DNA of 64,000 bases. Origin: Clostridia bacterium (GTDB lineage Bacteria > Bacillota > Clostridia > Oscillospirales > Acutalibacteraceae). The notes under the pieces are model-generated. The model saw only the letters and a program-made list of their open reading frames with translations. It was not told the origin of the DNA and did no database searches. This document shows, piece by piece, positions 7,341 to 16,996 of this stretch. The number at the start of each line of letters is the position of its first letter. The stretch's first letter is position 1. The translations under genes were made by a program, and so were the position numbers. Location of the stretch: contig JAFTWE010000018.1 in assembly GCA_017465465.1 (NCBI GenBank), forward strand, positions 62,001 to 126,000. Reading direction: 5' to 3'.

Positions 7341-9740
7341 TTATTCACCCTTTGTGAGCTTTGCAAAGTTAGCCATAAGCTTTTTGGTGCCGGCTTTATC
7401 AAATGCAATTTCAAGCAAAGTGTCATTTGCAACAGGCTGAACAGAAAGTACCACACCTGTACCGAAAACTCTGTGTTTAACAGTATCACCAACAGCGTAA
7501 GTATCTTTACAAACAGGCTTTGACGGCTTAACAACAGAGCTTTGCTGTGAATAAGTTTTATTTGTGCGCCTTGTGGGGGTAAACATATCGCTATGACCCT
7601 CATCAAATCCGTTCCACTCAATTCTGCCGTAGCCCGAGCCAGCAGCAAGTGATGTAACTCCTGTTTCTTCGGTAAGCTCATCGGGAATTTCTTTTAAAAA
7701 TCTTGAAGGTGAGTTTCTTGAAGTTGAGCCAAATAATAATCTTGTTCTGGCATTTGTAATATAAAGCTTTTCTTTTGCTCTGGTAATGCCAACATACGCA
7801 AGTCTGCGCTCTTCTTCAATATCACCGGGGTTGTAAATTGACTGAAGGCCGGGGAAAATGCCCTCCTCCATACCGGGGATAAACACCACGGGGAATTCAA
7901 GGCCTTTAGCAGAATGAAGAGTCATCATTGTAACAGTTTCATTGGATTCATTGTAGTTATCAATATCTGTCATCAAAGCGATTTCTTCCAGGAAACCGTT
8001 AAGGTCGCCGTCAGGAACATCCTGAGCGTAGCGTAAAAGGTTATTTTTCAATTCAGCAAGGTTTTCCTTACGGTCATCACAAGTGTCTTTATCAGCCTCA
8101 AGAGAAGCATAATAACCGCTCTTCTTAAGTATAAGCTCAAGCAGCTGGTCAAGCTCCAATTCAGAAGCCTCTCCCCTGACCTCATTTATAAATGAAGTAA
8201 ACTCAAGAAGCTTTTTTGATGCTCGGCTTAATGCAGGATAAGCATTTGCATTTGAAATTACATCAAAAATGCTTGTACCGAGGCCTGCGGCAATTTCCGC
8301 GGCATGGTTAAGAGTGGTATCACCGATTCCCCTTTTGGGCTCATTGATAATTCTGCGAAGTCGTACATCGTCATTTACATTATTGATAACTGTAAGGTAA
8401 GCAAGAGCATCCTTGATTTCTTTTCTTTCATAGAATCGAAGTCCTCCGATAATTCGATACGGAACACCTGCTCTTATAAAGGCATTTTCAATGTTATTGG
8501 ACTGAGCATTCATTCGATAAAGAACAGCAAAGTCATTCCAGGAGCGGTCATCAGCCACCTCACCTGAAATTGTGTCAGCAATATATCTTGCCTCATCATT
8601 TTCATCATAAGCGGTGTTAACTGTAATCAGTTCGCCCTTACCGTTAGATGTCCACAGCTCCTTGCCCTTACGCTGAGTGTTATTTGCAATAACAGCATTA
8701 GCCGCATCAAGTATATTTTGAGTTGAACGGTAATTCTGCTCAAGACGTATAACCCTAGCATTGCTATACTGCTCCTCAAAGCTCAAAATATTTTCAATAG
8801 TAGCGCCTCTGAAGCGGTAAATACTCTGGTCATCATCACCAACAACACAGATGTTTTTATATTTATCGGCAAGAAGTGATGTTAATCTGTATTGAGCGTG
8901 GTTTGTATCCTGATACTCATCAACCATTACATATTTGAATTTATTCTGATAATACTTTCTTGCTTCATCATTGGTTTCAAGAAGATGAACTGTATTATAA
9001 ATCATATCATCAAAATCCATTGCATCGGCAGATTTAAGCTGTTTTTGATAAAGCTTATAGGCCTCACCAATCTTTTTAAGCCTGAAATCATTGCCTGCCT
9101 GAGCAATATAATCATCAGGAGAAATAAGCTGGTCTTTTGCATTACTTACTTCTTTTAAAATAACTTTATGAGAAAGCATTTTATCATCGATGCCAAGCAA
9201 ACGCTGAACCTGCTTCATAACTCTCTTTGAGTCATCAGTATCATAAATGGTGAAGTGATTTGAATAACCGATACTTTCACCGTATCGCCTTAAAATTTTA
9301 GCGCAGGTTGAGTGGAATGTACTTGCCCAGATATCAACAGCACTGTCACCAAGCATTTTTGCAAGTCGCTCTTTAAGCTCATTTGCCGCCTTATTTGTAA
9401 ATGTAATTGCAAGAATTTCCCAAGGTCTTGCAGGTTTTACACTCAGTAAATCAAACACATCAAATAAGTCAACAGAATCATCAAGAAGATATGCTTTCAT
9501 TAAATCTACATCTTTATGAGTTGGTTCAAATTCGCAATATGTTGAATAATAAGCCTGTCCGTATTTAATTAAATTTGCAATTCGGTTAACAAGAACCGTA
9601 GTTTTTCCGCTACCTGCACCAGCAAGAAGCAGCAAGGGGCCTTCTGTTGTAAAAATAGCCTCTTGCTGCTTATCATTCATTCTTTGAAAGTCTTTTGCTA
9701 TTATGCGGCGGCGAAGTTTTAAAAATTCGTCTTTCAACAT
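7341..9740 (-). CDS. pcrA: ATP-dependent DNA helicase PcrA/UvrD
   Basis: This is a superfamily-1A 3'-5' helicase for repair and clearing of replication blocks. Of 799 residues, motif I is GAGSGKTT (41-48). ITFTNKAANELKERL, DEYQDTN, GDDDQSIYRFRGA, LEQNYRST and MTLHSAKGLEFPVVF follow in the expected order. A C-terminal tail ends in a small Tudor-like segment (VGDTVKHRVFGTGVVL). An unusual acidic insertion of about 45 residues (roughly 58-107) separates motifs I and Ia. It lies 15 bases after pfkA and is probably co-transcribed from the pfkA promoter. Confidence 0.96.
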   Translation of the reverse strand: MLKDEFLKLRRRIIAKDFQRMNDKQQEAIFTTEGPLLLLAGAGSGKTTVLVNRIANLIKYGQAYYSTYCEFEPTHKDVDLMKAYLLDDSVDLFDVFDLLSVKPARPWEILAITFTNKAANELKERLAKMLGDSAVDIWASTFHSTCAKILRRYGESIGYSNHFTIYDTDDSKRVMKQVQRLLGIDDKMLSHKVILKEVSNAKDQLISPDDYIAQAGNDFRLKKIGEAYKLYQKQLKSADAMDFDDMIYNTVHLLETNDEARKYYQNKFKYVMVDEYQDTNHAQYRLTSLLADKYKNICVVGDDDQSIYRFRGATIENILSFEEQYSNARVIRLEQNYRSTQNILDAANAVIANNTQRKGKELWTSNGKGELITVNTAYDENDEARYIADTISGEVADDRSWNDFAVLYRMNAQSNNIENAFIRAGVPYRIIGGLRFYERKEIKDALAYLTVINNVNDDVRLRRIINEPKRGIGDTTLNHAAEIAAGLGTSIFDVISNANAYPALSRASKKLLEFTSFINEVRGEASELELDQLLELILKKSGYYASLEADKDTCDDRKENLAELKNNLLRYAQDVPDGDLNGFLEEIALMTDIDNYNESNETVTMMTLHSAKGLEFPVVFIPGMEEGIFPGLQSIYNPGDIEEERRLAYVGITRAKEKLYITNARTRLLFGSTSRNSPSRFLKEIPDELTEETGVTSLAAGSGYGRIEWNGFDEGHSDMFTPTRRTNKTYSQQSSVVKPSKPVCKDTYAVGDTVKHRVFGTGVVLSVQPVANDTLLEIAFDKAGTKKLMANFAKLTKGE

Positions 9741-9755
9741 AATAAAGTCCTTATT

Positions 9756-10718
9756 TTATATAGAGATTTCGTGTGCAATTTTATAAACTTCGAGGTCGAT
9801 GCTCTTTTTCATATTGAGAGCTTCAAAAATATCGAAGTCAACAATCTTTTCCTTCTGCATTGCTACAACTCTGTTGCCGATGCCCTTAAGAAGGAGCTGA
9901 ACAGCATAATAACCCATTTTACTGCCTACAACTCTGTCCTTAACAGAAGGACAACCGCCTCTCTGAACATGGCCAAGGATTGTTGCGCGTGATTCAACAC
10001 CTGTTTCAGCCTCAATGCGCTTAGCAAGCTCTTCAACACCGCCGATACCTTCAGCAACAACGATAACAAAATGCATCTTACCTGTTTTCTGAGTTCTGCG
10101 AATTCTGTCGATAACATCTCTCTGGAAGTCATATTCAACTTCAGGAATAAGTATTGAAGTTGCACCGCAAGCCATACCTGCGTTAAGTGCAAGATAACCT
10201 GCTCTTCTGCCCATAACCTCAACTACTGAGCAGCGGTCGTGTGATGCAGTAGTATCACGGATACGGTCAACCATCTGCATAATTGTGTTAAGGCAAGTAT
10301 CATAACCGATTGTATAATCACAGCAAGCGATGTCGTTATCGATTGTGCCGGGAATACCGATACAAGGAATACCTCTTAAAGAAAGGTCGCGTGCGCCTCT
10401 GAATGAGCCGTCACCGCCAATAACAACAAGGCCTTCAATGCCGTTCTTCTTGCATACTTCGATAGCCTGCTGCATACCCTCTTCTGTTGCAAATCTGGGG
10501 CTTCTTGCAGAATAAAGCTTTGTGCCGCCGCGATTGATGATGTCGGATACACTTCTTAAATCCATAAGCTCCATTCTATCATCCATAAGGCCTTCGTAAC
10601 CACGGTCAATACCGTAAACCTCAAGGCCGCTTTCACAGCCGGCTCTAACAACTGCACGAACAGCAGCATTCATACCCGGAGCGTCTCCTCCGCTTGTGAG
10701 AACACCGATTTTTTTCAT
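9756..10718 (-). CDS. pfkA: ATP-dependent 6-phosphofructokinase
   Basis: This enzyme phosphorylates fructose 6-phosphate, the committed step of glycolysis. The 320 residues match the bacterial tetrameric PfkA length. They show LTSGGDAPGMNA at the N-terminus, the GGDGSFRGA ATP loop, GIPGTIDND with the catalytic aspartate, EVMGRRAGYLAL, and LGHVQRGGCPS with the allosteric/substrate residues. An AAGGAGGAG eight bases upstream fixes the ATG at 10718 over a longer frame starting at 10754. It has its own strong promoter inside the larger minus-strand run, with pcrA downstream. Confidence 0.97.
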   Translation of the reverse strand: MKKIGVLTSGGDAPGMNAAVRAVVRAGCESGLEVYGIDRGYEGLMDDRMELMDLRSVSDIINRGGTKLYSARSPRFATEEGMQQAIEVCKKNGIEGLVVIGGDGSFRGARDLSLRGIPCIGIPGTIDNDIACCDYTIGYDTCLNTIMQMVDRIRDTTASHDRCSVVEVMGRRAGYLALNAGMACGATSILIPEVEYDFQRDVIDRIRRTQKTGKMHFVIVVAEGIGGVEELAKRIEAETGVESRATILGHVQRGGCPSVKDRVVGSKMGYYAVQLLLKGIGNRVVAMQKEKIVDFDIFEALNMKKSIDLEVYKIAHEISI

Positions 10719-10764
10719 TTTGTCGTCTCCTCCTTGGAACCTATTGTATAACACATTAAACTGT

Positions 10765-10793
10765 ATTTTACATCATTTGAAATAATATGTCAA
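10765..10793 (-). promoter_or_regulatory. Sigma-A promoter of pfkA-pcrA
   Basis: On the minus strand a -35 TTGACA (10793-10788) and a -10 TAAAAT (10770-10765) are separated by 17 bases, in the 110-base gap after dnaE. Confidence 0.75.
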
Positions 10794-10828
10794 TTATTTT
10801 AGCTTATTTTGTCAAAAAACTTTGATAA

Positions 10829-13800
10829 TTATTGACAGACTACACCTTTTTCACCCAAAAGATTTTTAAGTTCATTTATAAGCGGGTCATTAACAGCAAC
10901 AAAGCGTGAAGTCGGCTGTAAAACATACTTTTTAGTATCATTAAAATAATAATACACCGGTGTATTACCGTCAAAAATCAGCAGGTATTTTTCAGCTCTT
11001 TTAATTCTCGGGTCGTTTTCACTTTCAAATTTTAAAAACAAACCGTGTCGTTTTTTCTTTGGCTGAGCTTGCTGAGAAATTGGCGCACCCTTGGCATTTT
11101 CAGGCCTTTCGACGGTGTCACAAATAATCTTTGTATCTTCATCCTCGCGAATGCTGACTCTGCCGTTAAAGACAAAAATTTCACCGTCTTTTATAATATG
11201 TGCATAGCCGTCATATATTTTTGGAAATACCAAAAGCTCAACCGAGCCGAAAGTATCTTCAACCGTGATGTATGCCATTGTTGTGTCATTTTTAGTTATC
11301 TTTTTCTTATAGGAGGTTATTATTCCCATAATTTTAATTCTGTCACCGTCAGATAAACTGCTTTCATCATCAAAAATTTTGTTAATAGGAGTGCAACCCA
11401 ACGATAATGCCTTTTCAGTATATGCAAACATCGGGTGGCCTGACAAAAACAGACCGGTCGTTTCCTTTTCCATTGTCAGAAGCTCTGATGAAGAAAATTC
11501 ATCAAGAACAGGTAAATCAGGCTCACTGCTTTCAATATGAGTATTGCCCATATCAAATAGACCTAACTGACCTTCTATATTTTTTCTTCGGCTGTCATCA
11601 AGAGAAGAAAGAATATCATTCATTCCCGACAGCATACTGCGCCTGTTTGAGCCCAAAGAATCAAGAGCACCGCAACGAATAAGGCTTTCAACAGCTCTTT
11701 TGTTAAGGTCAGCACCGTGAATACGCTTGCAGAAATTATAAAATGAAGTGAATTTACCGTTTCTTCTTTCGGCAATAATTCTTGAAATAAGTCCCCTGCC
11801 GAGATTTTTTACAGCTAAAAGACCAAATCTGATATTGCCATCCTTAACTGTAAAGCCTTCAAAGCTATCATTAACATCAGGCGGTAAGACTTTTATACCC
11901 ATTCGTTGGCAATCATTTGTATATTGAGCTACCTTTCCTGCATTATCAAGAACACTGCTGAGAAGTGCCGCCATAAATTCGCAGGGATAGTGGCATTTTA
12001 AATATGCCGTCTGATAAATAACGTGAGCATAGGCGGCGGCATGGGATTTATTAAAAGCATACGAAGCAAATGATGACATATCATCAAAAATTGCATTTGA
12101 AACATCAGGGGCAATGTTATTCTTGGCACAGCCTTCAACAAAGGCTCCCCTTTCGTGCTCCATAACATCGTGCTTTTTCTTCGACATAGCACGGCGAACA
12201 ATATCAGCATGTCCAAAAGAATATCCTGCCAGAGTACGGAAAATTTCCATTATCTGCTCCTGATACACCATACAGCCGTTGGTAACATCAAGAATCGGCT
12301 TCAACATTGGAGTTCTGTAATGAACATCCTGGGGATTATGCCTGTTGTGAATATAGGTATCTATGGAATCCATAGGACCCGGTCTGTAAAGTGCGCTAAC
12401 AGCAATGATATCTTCAATATTTTCAGGGCGAAGACCGACGAGCACACTCTTCATCCCATTAGATTCAAGCTGAAACACACCGTCTGTAAGCCCCTTTGAT
12501 ATCATATCAAAAGTTGCCTTGTCATCCATCGGTATTTTTTCTATGCTGAAATCAGGGTTCTTTTGCTTCACCATTTTTGAAGCATCCGAAATAACCGTTA
12601 AGGTGCGAAGACCTAAAAAGTCAATCTTTAATAGACCTAATTCCTCAATGGTGGTCATTGTATATTGAGTAACGGGAACATTGTCATTAACAGCTAACGG
12701 AACATACGTTGAAACAGGATTTTTAGTAACAACAACTCCGGCCGCGTGGGTAGATGTATGCCTCGGCATACCTTCAACCTTCCGTGCTGTATCAACAAGC
12801 TCTTTAATTTCATCAGAAGACTCATACAAGGCCTTGAATTCAGCGCTTTTCTTGAGTGCACCGTCAAGAGTAATATTAAGCTCTCTCGGAACAGCCTTTG
12901 AAACAGAATCAGTCACATTATATGCAATTCCTAAAGCTCTGCCGACATCTTTAATAGCCGCTTTTGCCGCAAGAGTTCCGAATGTTACAATCTGCGCAAC
13001 ATGGTCTTCGCCGTATTTGCGGTTAACATATTCAATAACTTCATTTCGCCTTTCGTAGCAAAAGTCAACATCGAAGTCAGGCATACTTACTCTTTCAGGA
13101 TTCAGAAAACGCTCGAACATAAGGTTATATTTCATCGGGTCAATTCCTGTGATACCGATGCAGTAGGCAGCAATACTGCCCGCGCCTGAGCCTCTGCCGG
13201 GACCGACAGGGATATTCTGACTTTTGGCATAATCAATAAAATCACTGACTATAAGATAATAATCAGTATAGCCCATTTTATTGATTACCTCGAGCTCATA
13301 ATTAAGTCTATCGAGATACTCCTGCGGAGCATTATCTCCGTAAATCCGATAAAATCCGCTATAGCATCTTTCCTTAAACCACTCAAAGTGGTCTTTATTA
13401 TCGGGAACATCAAAGTTAGGAAGTTTAGTGTTTCCGAACTCAAACACAACATTACATTGCTGTGCAATAATCTGAGTGTTATCAACAGCTTGTGGAATTT
13501 CTTTGAAAAGCTGACGCATTTCATCTTCACTTTTAACATAAAATTCCTCTGTCTCAAAATCAAGTCCGGTGGCTTCATTTATTGTTTTATTAGTCTGAAT
13601 GCAAATGAGAACCTTTTGAATTTTACTGTCTTCTTTATAAATATAATGGGCATCATTTGTTGCTACGAGCGGAATTCCTGTTTCCTCGGATAACTTAATC
13701 ATCATCGGCTCAATAGCAAGCTGCTCCTTAAGCCCGTGATTTTGAATTTCAAGATAAAAATTACCCTCACCAAAGGTATCCCTATACCAAAGAGCTGTTT

Positions 13801-14269
13801 CTTTAGCCTGCTCATAGTCGCCGCGCATAAGTGCTTTTGGTATTTCACCTGCAAGGCAACCGGAAAGAGCTATAAGACCTTCGTTATATTTTGAAAGAAG
13901 CTCTTTATCAACTCTGGGCTTTGTATAAAAACCGTTAATAAAAGCCTCAGAAACCATTGCAGTAAGATTTTCGTAGCCTTTATTGTTTTTACAAAGCAGA
14001 ACAAGGTGATATCTTTCGGAATCAAGGGCATGTACCTTGTCAAATTGAGTTCTTGAAGCAACATAAACCTCGCAACCGATAATGGGCTTAATGCCCTTAG
14101 CTTTTGCTTTTTTATAAAAATCGACCGCGCCGTACATTACGCCGTGGTCGGTAATAGCCATAGAAGTCTGACCAAGCTCAACGGCTCGGTCAATAAGCTT
14201 ATTTATTCGGCAGGCTCCGTCGAGGAGGCTGTATTCCGTATGTAAATGTAAATGTGTAAAGCCTCCCAT
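10829..14269 (-). CDS. dnaE: DNA polymerase III alpha subunit DnaE
   Basis: This is a replicative C-family polymerase of 1,146 residues. It opens with a PHP domain (HLHTEYSLLDG near residue 7, then ITDHGVMYG). The palm carries PDFDVDFCYERR, with the catalytic aspartates, and GPGRGSGAGS lies before it. A helix-hairpin-helix region and an OB-fold with IMGIITSYKKKITKN follow. Length and order fit DnaE1 rather than the exonuclease-bearing PolC, which is not in the window. It lies 12 bases after whiA in the hprK run. In PolC-bearing Firmicutes, DnaE extends primers. Confidence 0.97.
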   Translation of the reverse strand: MGGFTHLHLHTEYSLLDGACRINKLIDRAVELGQTSMAITDHGVMYGAVDFYKKAKAKGIKPIIGCEVYVASRTQFDKVHALDSERYHLVLLCKNNKGYENLTAMVSEAFINGFYTKPRVDKELLSKYNEGLIALSGCLAGEIPKALMRGDYEQAKETALWYRDTFGEGNFYLEIQNHGLKEQLAIEPMMIKLSEETGIPLVATNDAHYIYKEDSKIQKVLICIQTNKTINEATGLDFETEEFYVKSEDEMRQLFKEIPQAVDNTQIIAQQCNVVFEFGNTKLPNFDVPDNKDHFEWFKERCYSGFYRIYGDNAPQEYLDRLNYELEVINKMGYTDYYLIVSDFIDYAKSQNIPVGPGRGSGAGSIAAYCIGITGIDPMKYNLMFERFLNPERVSMPDFDVDFCYERRNEVIEYVNRKYGEDHVAQIVTFGTLAAKAAIKDVGRALGIAYNVTDSVSKAVPRELNITLDGALKKSAEFKALYESSDEIKELVDTARKVEGMPRHTSTHAAGVVVTKNPVSTYVPLAVNDNVPVTQYTMTTIEELGLLKIDFLGLRTLTVISDASKMVKQKNPDFSIEKIPMDDKATFDMISKGLTDGVFQLESNGMKSVLVGLRPENIEDIIAVSALYRPGPMDSIDTYIHNRHNPQDVHYRTPMLKPILDVTNGCMVYQEQIMEIFRTLAGYSFGHADIVRRAMSKKKHDVMEHERGAFVEGCAKNNIAPDVSNAIFDDMSSFASYAFNKSHAAAYAHVIYQTAYLKCHYPCEFMAALLSSVLDNAGKVAQYTNDCQRMGIKVLPPDVNDSFEGFTVKDGNIRFGLLAVKNLGRGLISRIIAERRNGKFTSFYNFCKRIHGADLNKRAVESLIRCGALDSLGSNRRSMLSGMNDILSSLDDSRRKNIEGQLGLFDMGNTHIESSEPDLPVLDEFSSSELLTMEKETTGLFLSGHPMFAYTEKALSLGCTPINKIFDDESSLSDGDRIKIMGIITSYKKKITKNDTTMAYITVEDTFGSVELLVFPKIYDGYAHIIKDGEIFVFNGRVSIREDEDTKIICDTVERPENAKGAPISQQAQPKKKRHGLFLKFESENDPRIKRAEKYLLIFDGNTPVYYYFNDTKKYVLQPTSRFVAVNDPLINELKNLLGEKGVVCQ

Positions 14270-14281
14270 AAGCCCACTCCT

Positions 14282-15184
14282 TTATTTTTTCAGCTTTTCA
14301 GCAATTTCAAGTATTTTATCAAGTCTGTGCTTAACCCCTGAACGGGAAAGAGGAACAGACAACGATTCACCTAACTGCTTAAGCGACATCTCAGGATTAT
14401 CAAGTCTTAGCAATGCTAATTCTTTGTATTCTTCAGGCAGTGTGTCAATGCCCTGGCGTTTGATTATGAGCTTGATTGCCTCAATCTGCACCAAACCTGC
14501 CTTAACCGAGCGTTCAATATTGGCACATTCAAAGTTGACCTGACGGTTAACCTTATTTCGCATATCCTTTTGAATTTTAACGGACATCAGCTCAAGAGTT
14601 GAACGTGATGCGCCAATCGTAGTTAAAAGGTCTTCAATATTTTCACTATCTTTAATATAAACAACATTACTGCCTTTTCTGACAACAGTTTTTGCGATAA
14701 TACCCGCATCAGTTACAATTTTATAAAAATCCTGACTAAGCTTCATAAACGGAATAACAAACTCAAGGTGATAATTTTTGTTCGGGTCAGTTACAGTTCC
14801 GCAAGCAAGAAAAGCACCTTTTAAAAAATAAGGCAGACAACAGTCATCAGCAAAATTGCCTCTGTTAATTCTAAGATTAAGCTGTTTTTTATCGTGTCCG
14901 AAAAAATCATATACCTTTTTAATCTTATCTGCCCCTGTGATTACAAGCTTATATTTGCTTTTACTTCTTTGTTTTTCAAAAAGCTGCTCACCAAAGCAAT
15001 CTTCAAAAAGCTTGAATATATGCTCTGAAACATAATCATATTCAGTTGAAAAAACAATCTCTCTGGACGAAAAAGACTTGCCCATAAGCAAAGCACCGTA
15101 GCATTCCGCCAATTTGCAACACTCATTCATTTCTTCAAGCGCATACTCGCACAGCTCTTTTTTTACTTCACCTGAAAATGACAC
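14282..15184 (-). CDS. whiA: WhiA-family DNA-binding protein
   Basis: The 300-residue protein has the N-terminal WhiA domain and a LAGLIDADG-like fold (FLKGAFLACGTVTDPNKNYHLEF split across about 120-145). A C-terminal helix-turn-helix contains LSVPLSRSGVKHRLDKI. WhiA is a sporulation regulator in Streptomyces and influences division and chromosome segregation in Bacillus. It follows rapZ by 14 bases. The yvcK gene that normally lies between rapZ and whiA is absent. Confidence 0.95.
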   Translation of the reverse strand: MSFSGEVKKELCEYALEEMNECCKLAECYGALLMGKSFSSREIVFSTEYDYVSEHIFKLFEDCFGEQLFEKQRSKSKYKLVITGADKIKKVYDFFGHDKKQLNLRINRGNFADDCCLPYFLKGAFLACGTVTDPNKNYHLEFVIPFMKLSQDFYKIVTDAGIIAKTVVRKGSNVVYIKDSENIEDLLTTIGASRSTLELMSVKIQKDMRNKVNRQVNFECANIERSVKAGLVQIEAIKLIIKRQGIDTLPEEYKELALLRLDNPEMSLKQLGESLSVPLSRSGVKHRLDKILEIAEKLKK

Positions 15185-15198
15185 AAAAGCACCTTCCG

Positions 15199-16059
15199 TT
15201 ATTTTTTAATATCTCTGTGAGCAACAGTCAAATTAAGCTTATCGTTATCAGAAAGATAATTATACATATTCTCTGCAAAGCAAACTGAACGGTGTCTGCC
15301 GCCTGTGCAGCCAAAGCCGATAACAAGCTGACTTTTACCCTCTTTTATGTAAAGCGGTAAAAGAAAATCAATTAAATCATAAAACTTTCTCAAAAGCTCC
15401 TGAGTTTCAGAAAATTGCATTACATAATCTCTGACGGGAGCTTCAAGGCCGGTATGCTCTTTAAGCTCGGGAACATAAAAGGGATTTGGCAAGCATCTGA
15501 CATCAAAGACCAAATCACAATCACTTGGTGCACCGTACTTAAATCCAAAAGACATACAATGAACATTAAGCTTGGTTCCTGTTGAGCCTGTGAGCATCTG
15601 GATTACTCTTGCTTTACATTCAGAGGCAGAAAAATTGCTTGAATCAATATAGTAGTCAGCAATTCCTCTGATTCCGCTGAGCTTTTCTCTTTCTTTTGCA
15701 ATACTCTCGGAAAGAGAGCCATCGTAATCATTGAGCATCGGGTGGATTCGTCTGGTTTCTTTATATCGTCTTACAAGAACGGTATCGTTGGCATCAATGA
15801 AGAAAATTTTATACGAATAACCGTTATTTTTAAGCTCTTTAAGATAGTCAAAAATACTTTCAAAATCTCTGCCTGAGCGAATATCAGAAACAATCGCAAC
15901 CTTTGAATAAGGCTGAGATGACCTTCCTAAAAGCTGAGTAAAAGTAGGCAAAAGCTTAGGTGGTAAATTGTCAATGCAAAAATAACCTAAATCTTCAACA
16001 GCATCAACAACTACAGATTTACCTGCACCTGACATACCCGTTATAATCAGCAATTCCAT
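15199..16059 (-). CDS. rapZ: RNase adapter / nucleotide-binding protein RapZ (YvcJ)
   Basis: The 286 residues carry a Walker A GMSGAGKS at the N-terminus and the C-terminal RapZ signature GFGCTGGRHRSV. In Enterobacteria RapZ directs RNase E to the GlmZ sRNA and senses glucosamine 6-phosphate. The Firmicutes homologue YvcJ hydrolyses GTP/ATP, with an indirect effect on competence. Its position next to murB and hprK fits a link between carbon state and wall synthesis. Confidence 0.95.
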   Translation of the reverse strand: MELLIITGMSGAGKSVVVDAVEDLGYFCIDNLPPKLLPTFTQLLGRSSQPYSKVAIVSDIRSGRDFESIFDYLKELKNNGYSYKIFFIDANDTVLVRRYKETRRIHPMLNDYDGSLSESIAKEREKLSGIRGIADYYIDSSNFSASECKARVIQMLTGSTGTKLNVHCMSFGFKYGAPSDCDLVFDVRCLPNPFYVPELKEHTGLEAPVRDYVMQFSETQELLRKFYDLIDFLLPLYIKEGKSQLVIGFGCTGGRHRSVCFAENMYNYLSDNDKLNLTVAHRDIKK

Positions 16060-16076
16060 GAAAATCCCCCCGGGGT

Positions 16077-16985
16077 TTAACTAAATATCTTAATTTCAGG
16101 CTCTAAATCAACACCTGAATCTTCTTTTACTTTTTTCTGTATCAATTCAACAAGCGCCATAACATCCTTGGCTGTGGCGTTACCCTTGTTAATTACAAAG
16201 CCCGCGTGCTTTTCACTCACCTGTGCACCACCAACCGAAACACCTTTTAAACCGCTTTGTTCAATCAAAGCGCCTGCAAAATGGCCCTCAGGGCGCTTAA
16301 ATGTGCTGCCGGCGCTTGGAAATTCAAGAGGCTGTTTACTCTTACGACGGGATAAAAAGTCGTTCATACGCTCTTTGATGGATTCGTGTGAGTCTTTTTT
16401 AAGCTTGAAATAAGCCCCTGTAATAACACATCCGTTTTTATTGAAGATGCTGGTTCTGTATCCAAGTGCCATTTCTTCTTTTAGCATCTGAGCAGATACT
16501 CCGTCTGAAGTCATATAATCGCATTTAGTTATAACATCTTTAATTTCTCCGCCGTAAGCACCTGCATTCATATAAACAGCTCCGCCTACAGACCCCGGAA
16601 TTCCAAATGCAAATTCAAGGCCTGAAAGTCCGTTATCAAGTGCGAAACGGCAAACTTTAGTGAGCGAAGCACCTGCATCACAATAAATCTCTGTTTCATT
16701 CAGCAAACGGATTTCACAGTTATCTCTCATTGTGTAAATCACAACAGCATCAATCCCGTCATCAGAAACTAAAAGATTACTGCCGTTGCCGATAATCACA
16801 GTTCTTATATTATCATCACTGCATTTTTTTAAAAGCTTAGATAAAGCCTCATCACTTTGCGGAATTACAAATAGTGAGGCTTTACCGCCGATTTTAAAGC
16901 TTGTATGCTTATTAAGCGGCTCATCAAACACAGACTGACAGCCGTTTTCTAAAGCAAAATTATAAATTGAATTATAATCAGTCAT
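16077..16985 (-). CDS. murB: UDP-N-acetylenolpyruvoylglucosamine reductase MurB
   Basis: MurB uses NADPH and FAD to reduce UDP-GlcNAc-enolpyruvate to UDP-MurNAc in the cytoplasm. The 302 residues show NKHTSFKIGG, the FAD-binding VIGNGSNLLVSDDG, IPGSVGGAVYMNAGAYGGE-like blocks, and the catalytic PSAGSTFKRP. The C-terminal glutamate region is LEPEIKIF. The absence of the large type-I insertion makes it a type-IIb MurB as in Gram-positives. It sits 11 bases after glcK. Confidence 0.97.
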   Translation of the reverse strand: MTDYNSIYNFALENGCQSVFDEPLNKHTSFKIGGKASLFVIPQSDEALSKLLKKCSDDNIRTVIIGNGSNLLVSDDGIDAVVIYTMRDNCEIRLLNETEIYCDAGASLTKVCRFALDNGLSGLEFAFGIPGSVGGAVYMNAGAYGGEIKDVITKCDYMTSDGVSAQMLKEEMALGYRTSIFNKNGCVITGAYFKLKKDSHESIKERMNDFLSRRKSKQPLEFPSAGSTFKRPEGHFAGALIEQSGLKGVSVGGAQVSEKHAGFVINKGNATAKDVMALVELIQKKVKEDSGVDLEPEIKIFS

Positions 16986-16996
16986 ATACCCACCGA

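Noticed and set aside
10829..14269. Open frames antisense to dnaE and valS, some over 100 codons
   Set aside because: They lack ribosome binding sites, show biased composition mirrored from the sense gene, and resemble no protein I know.
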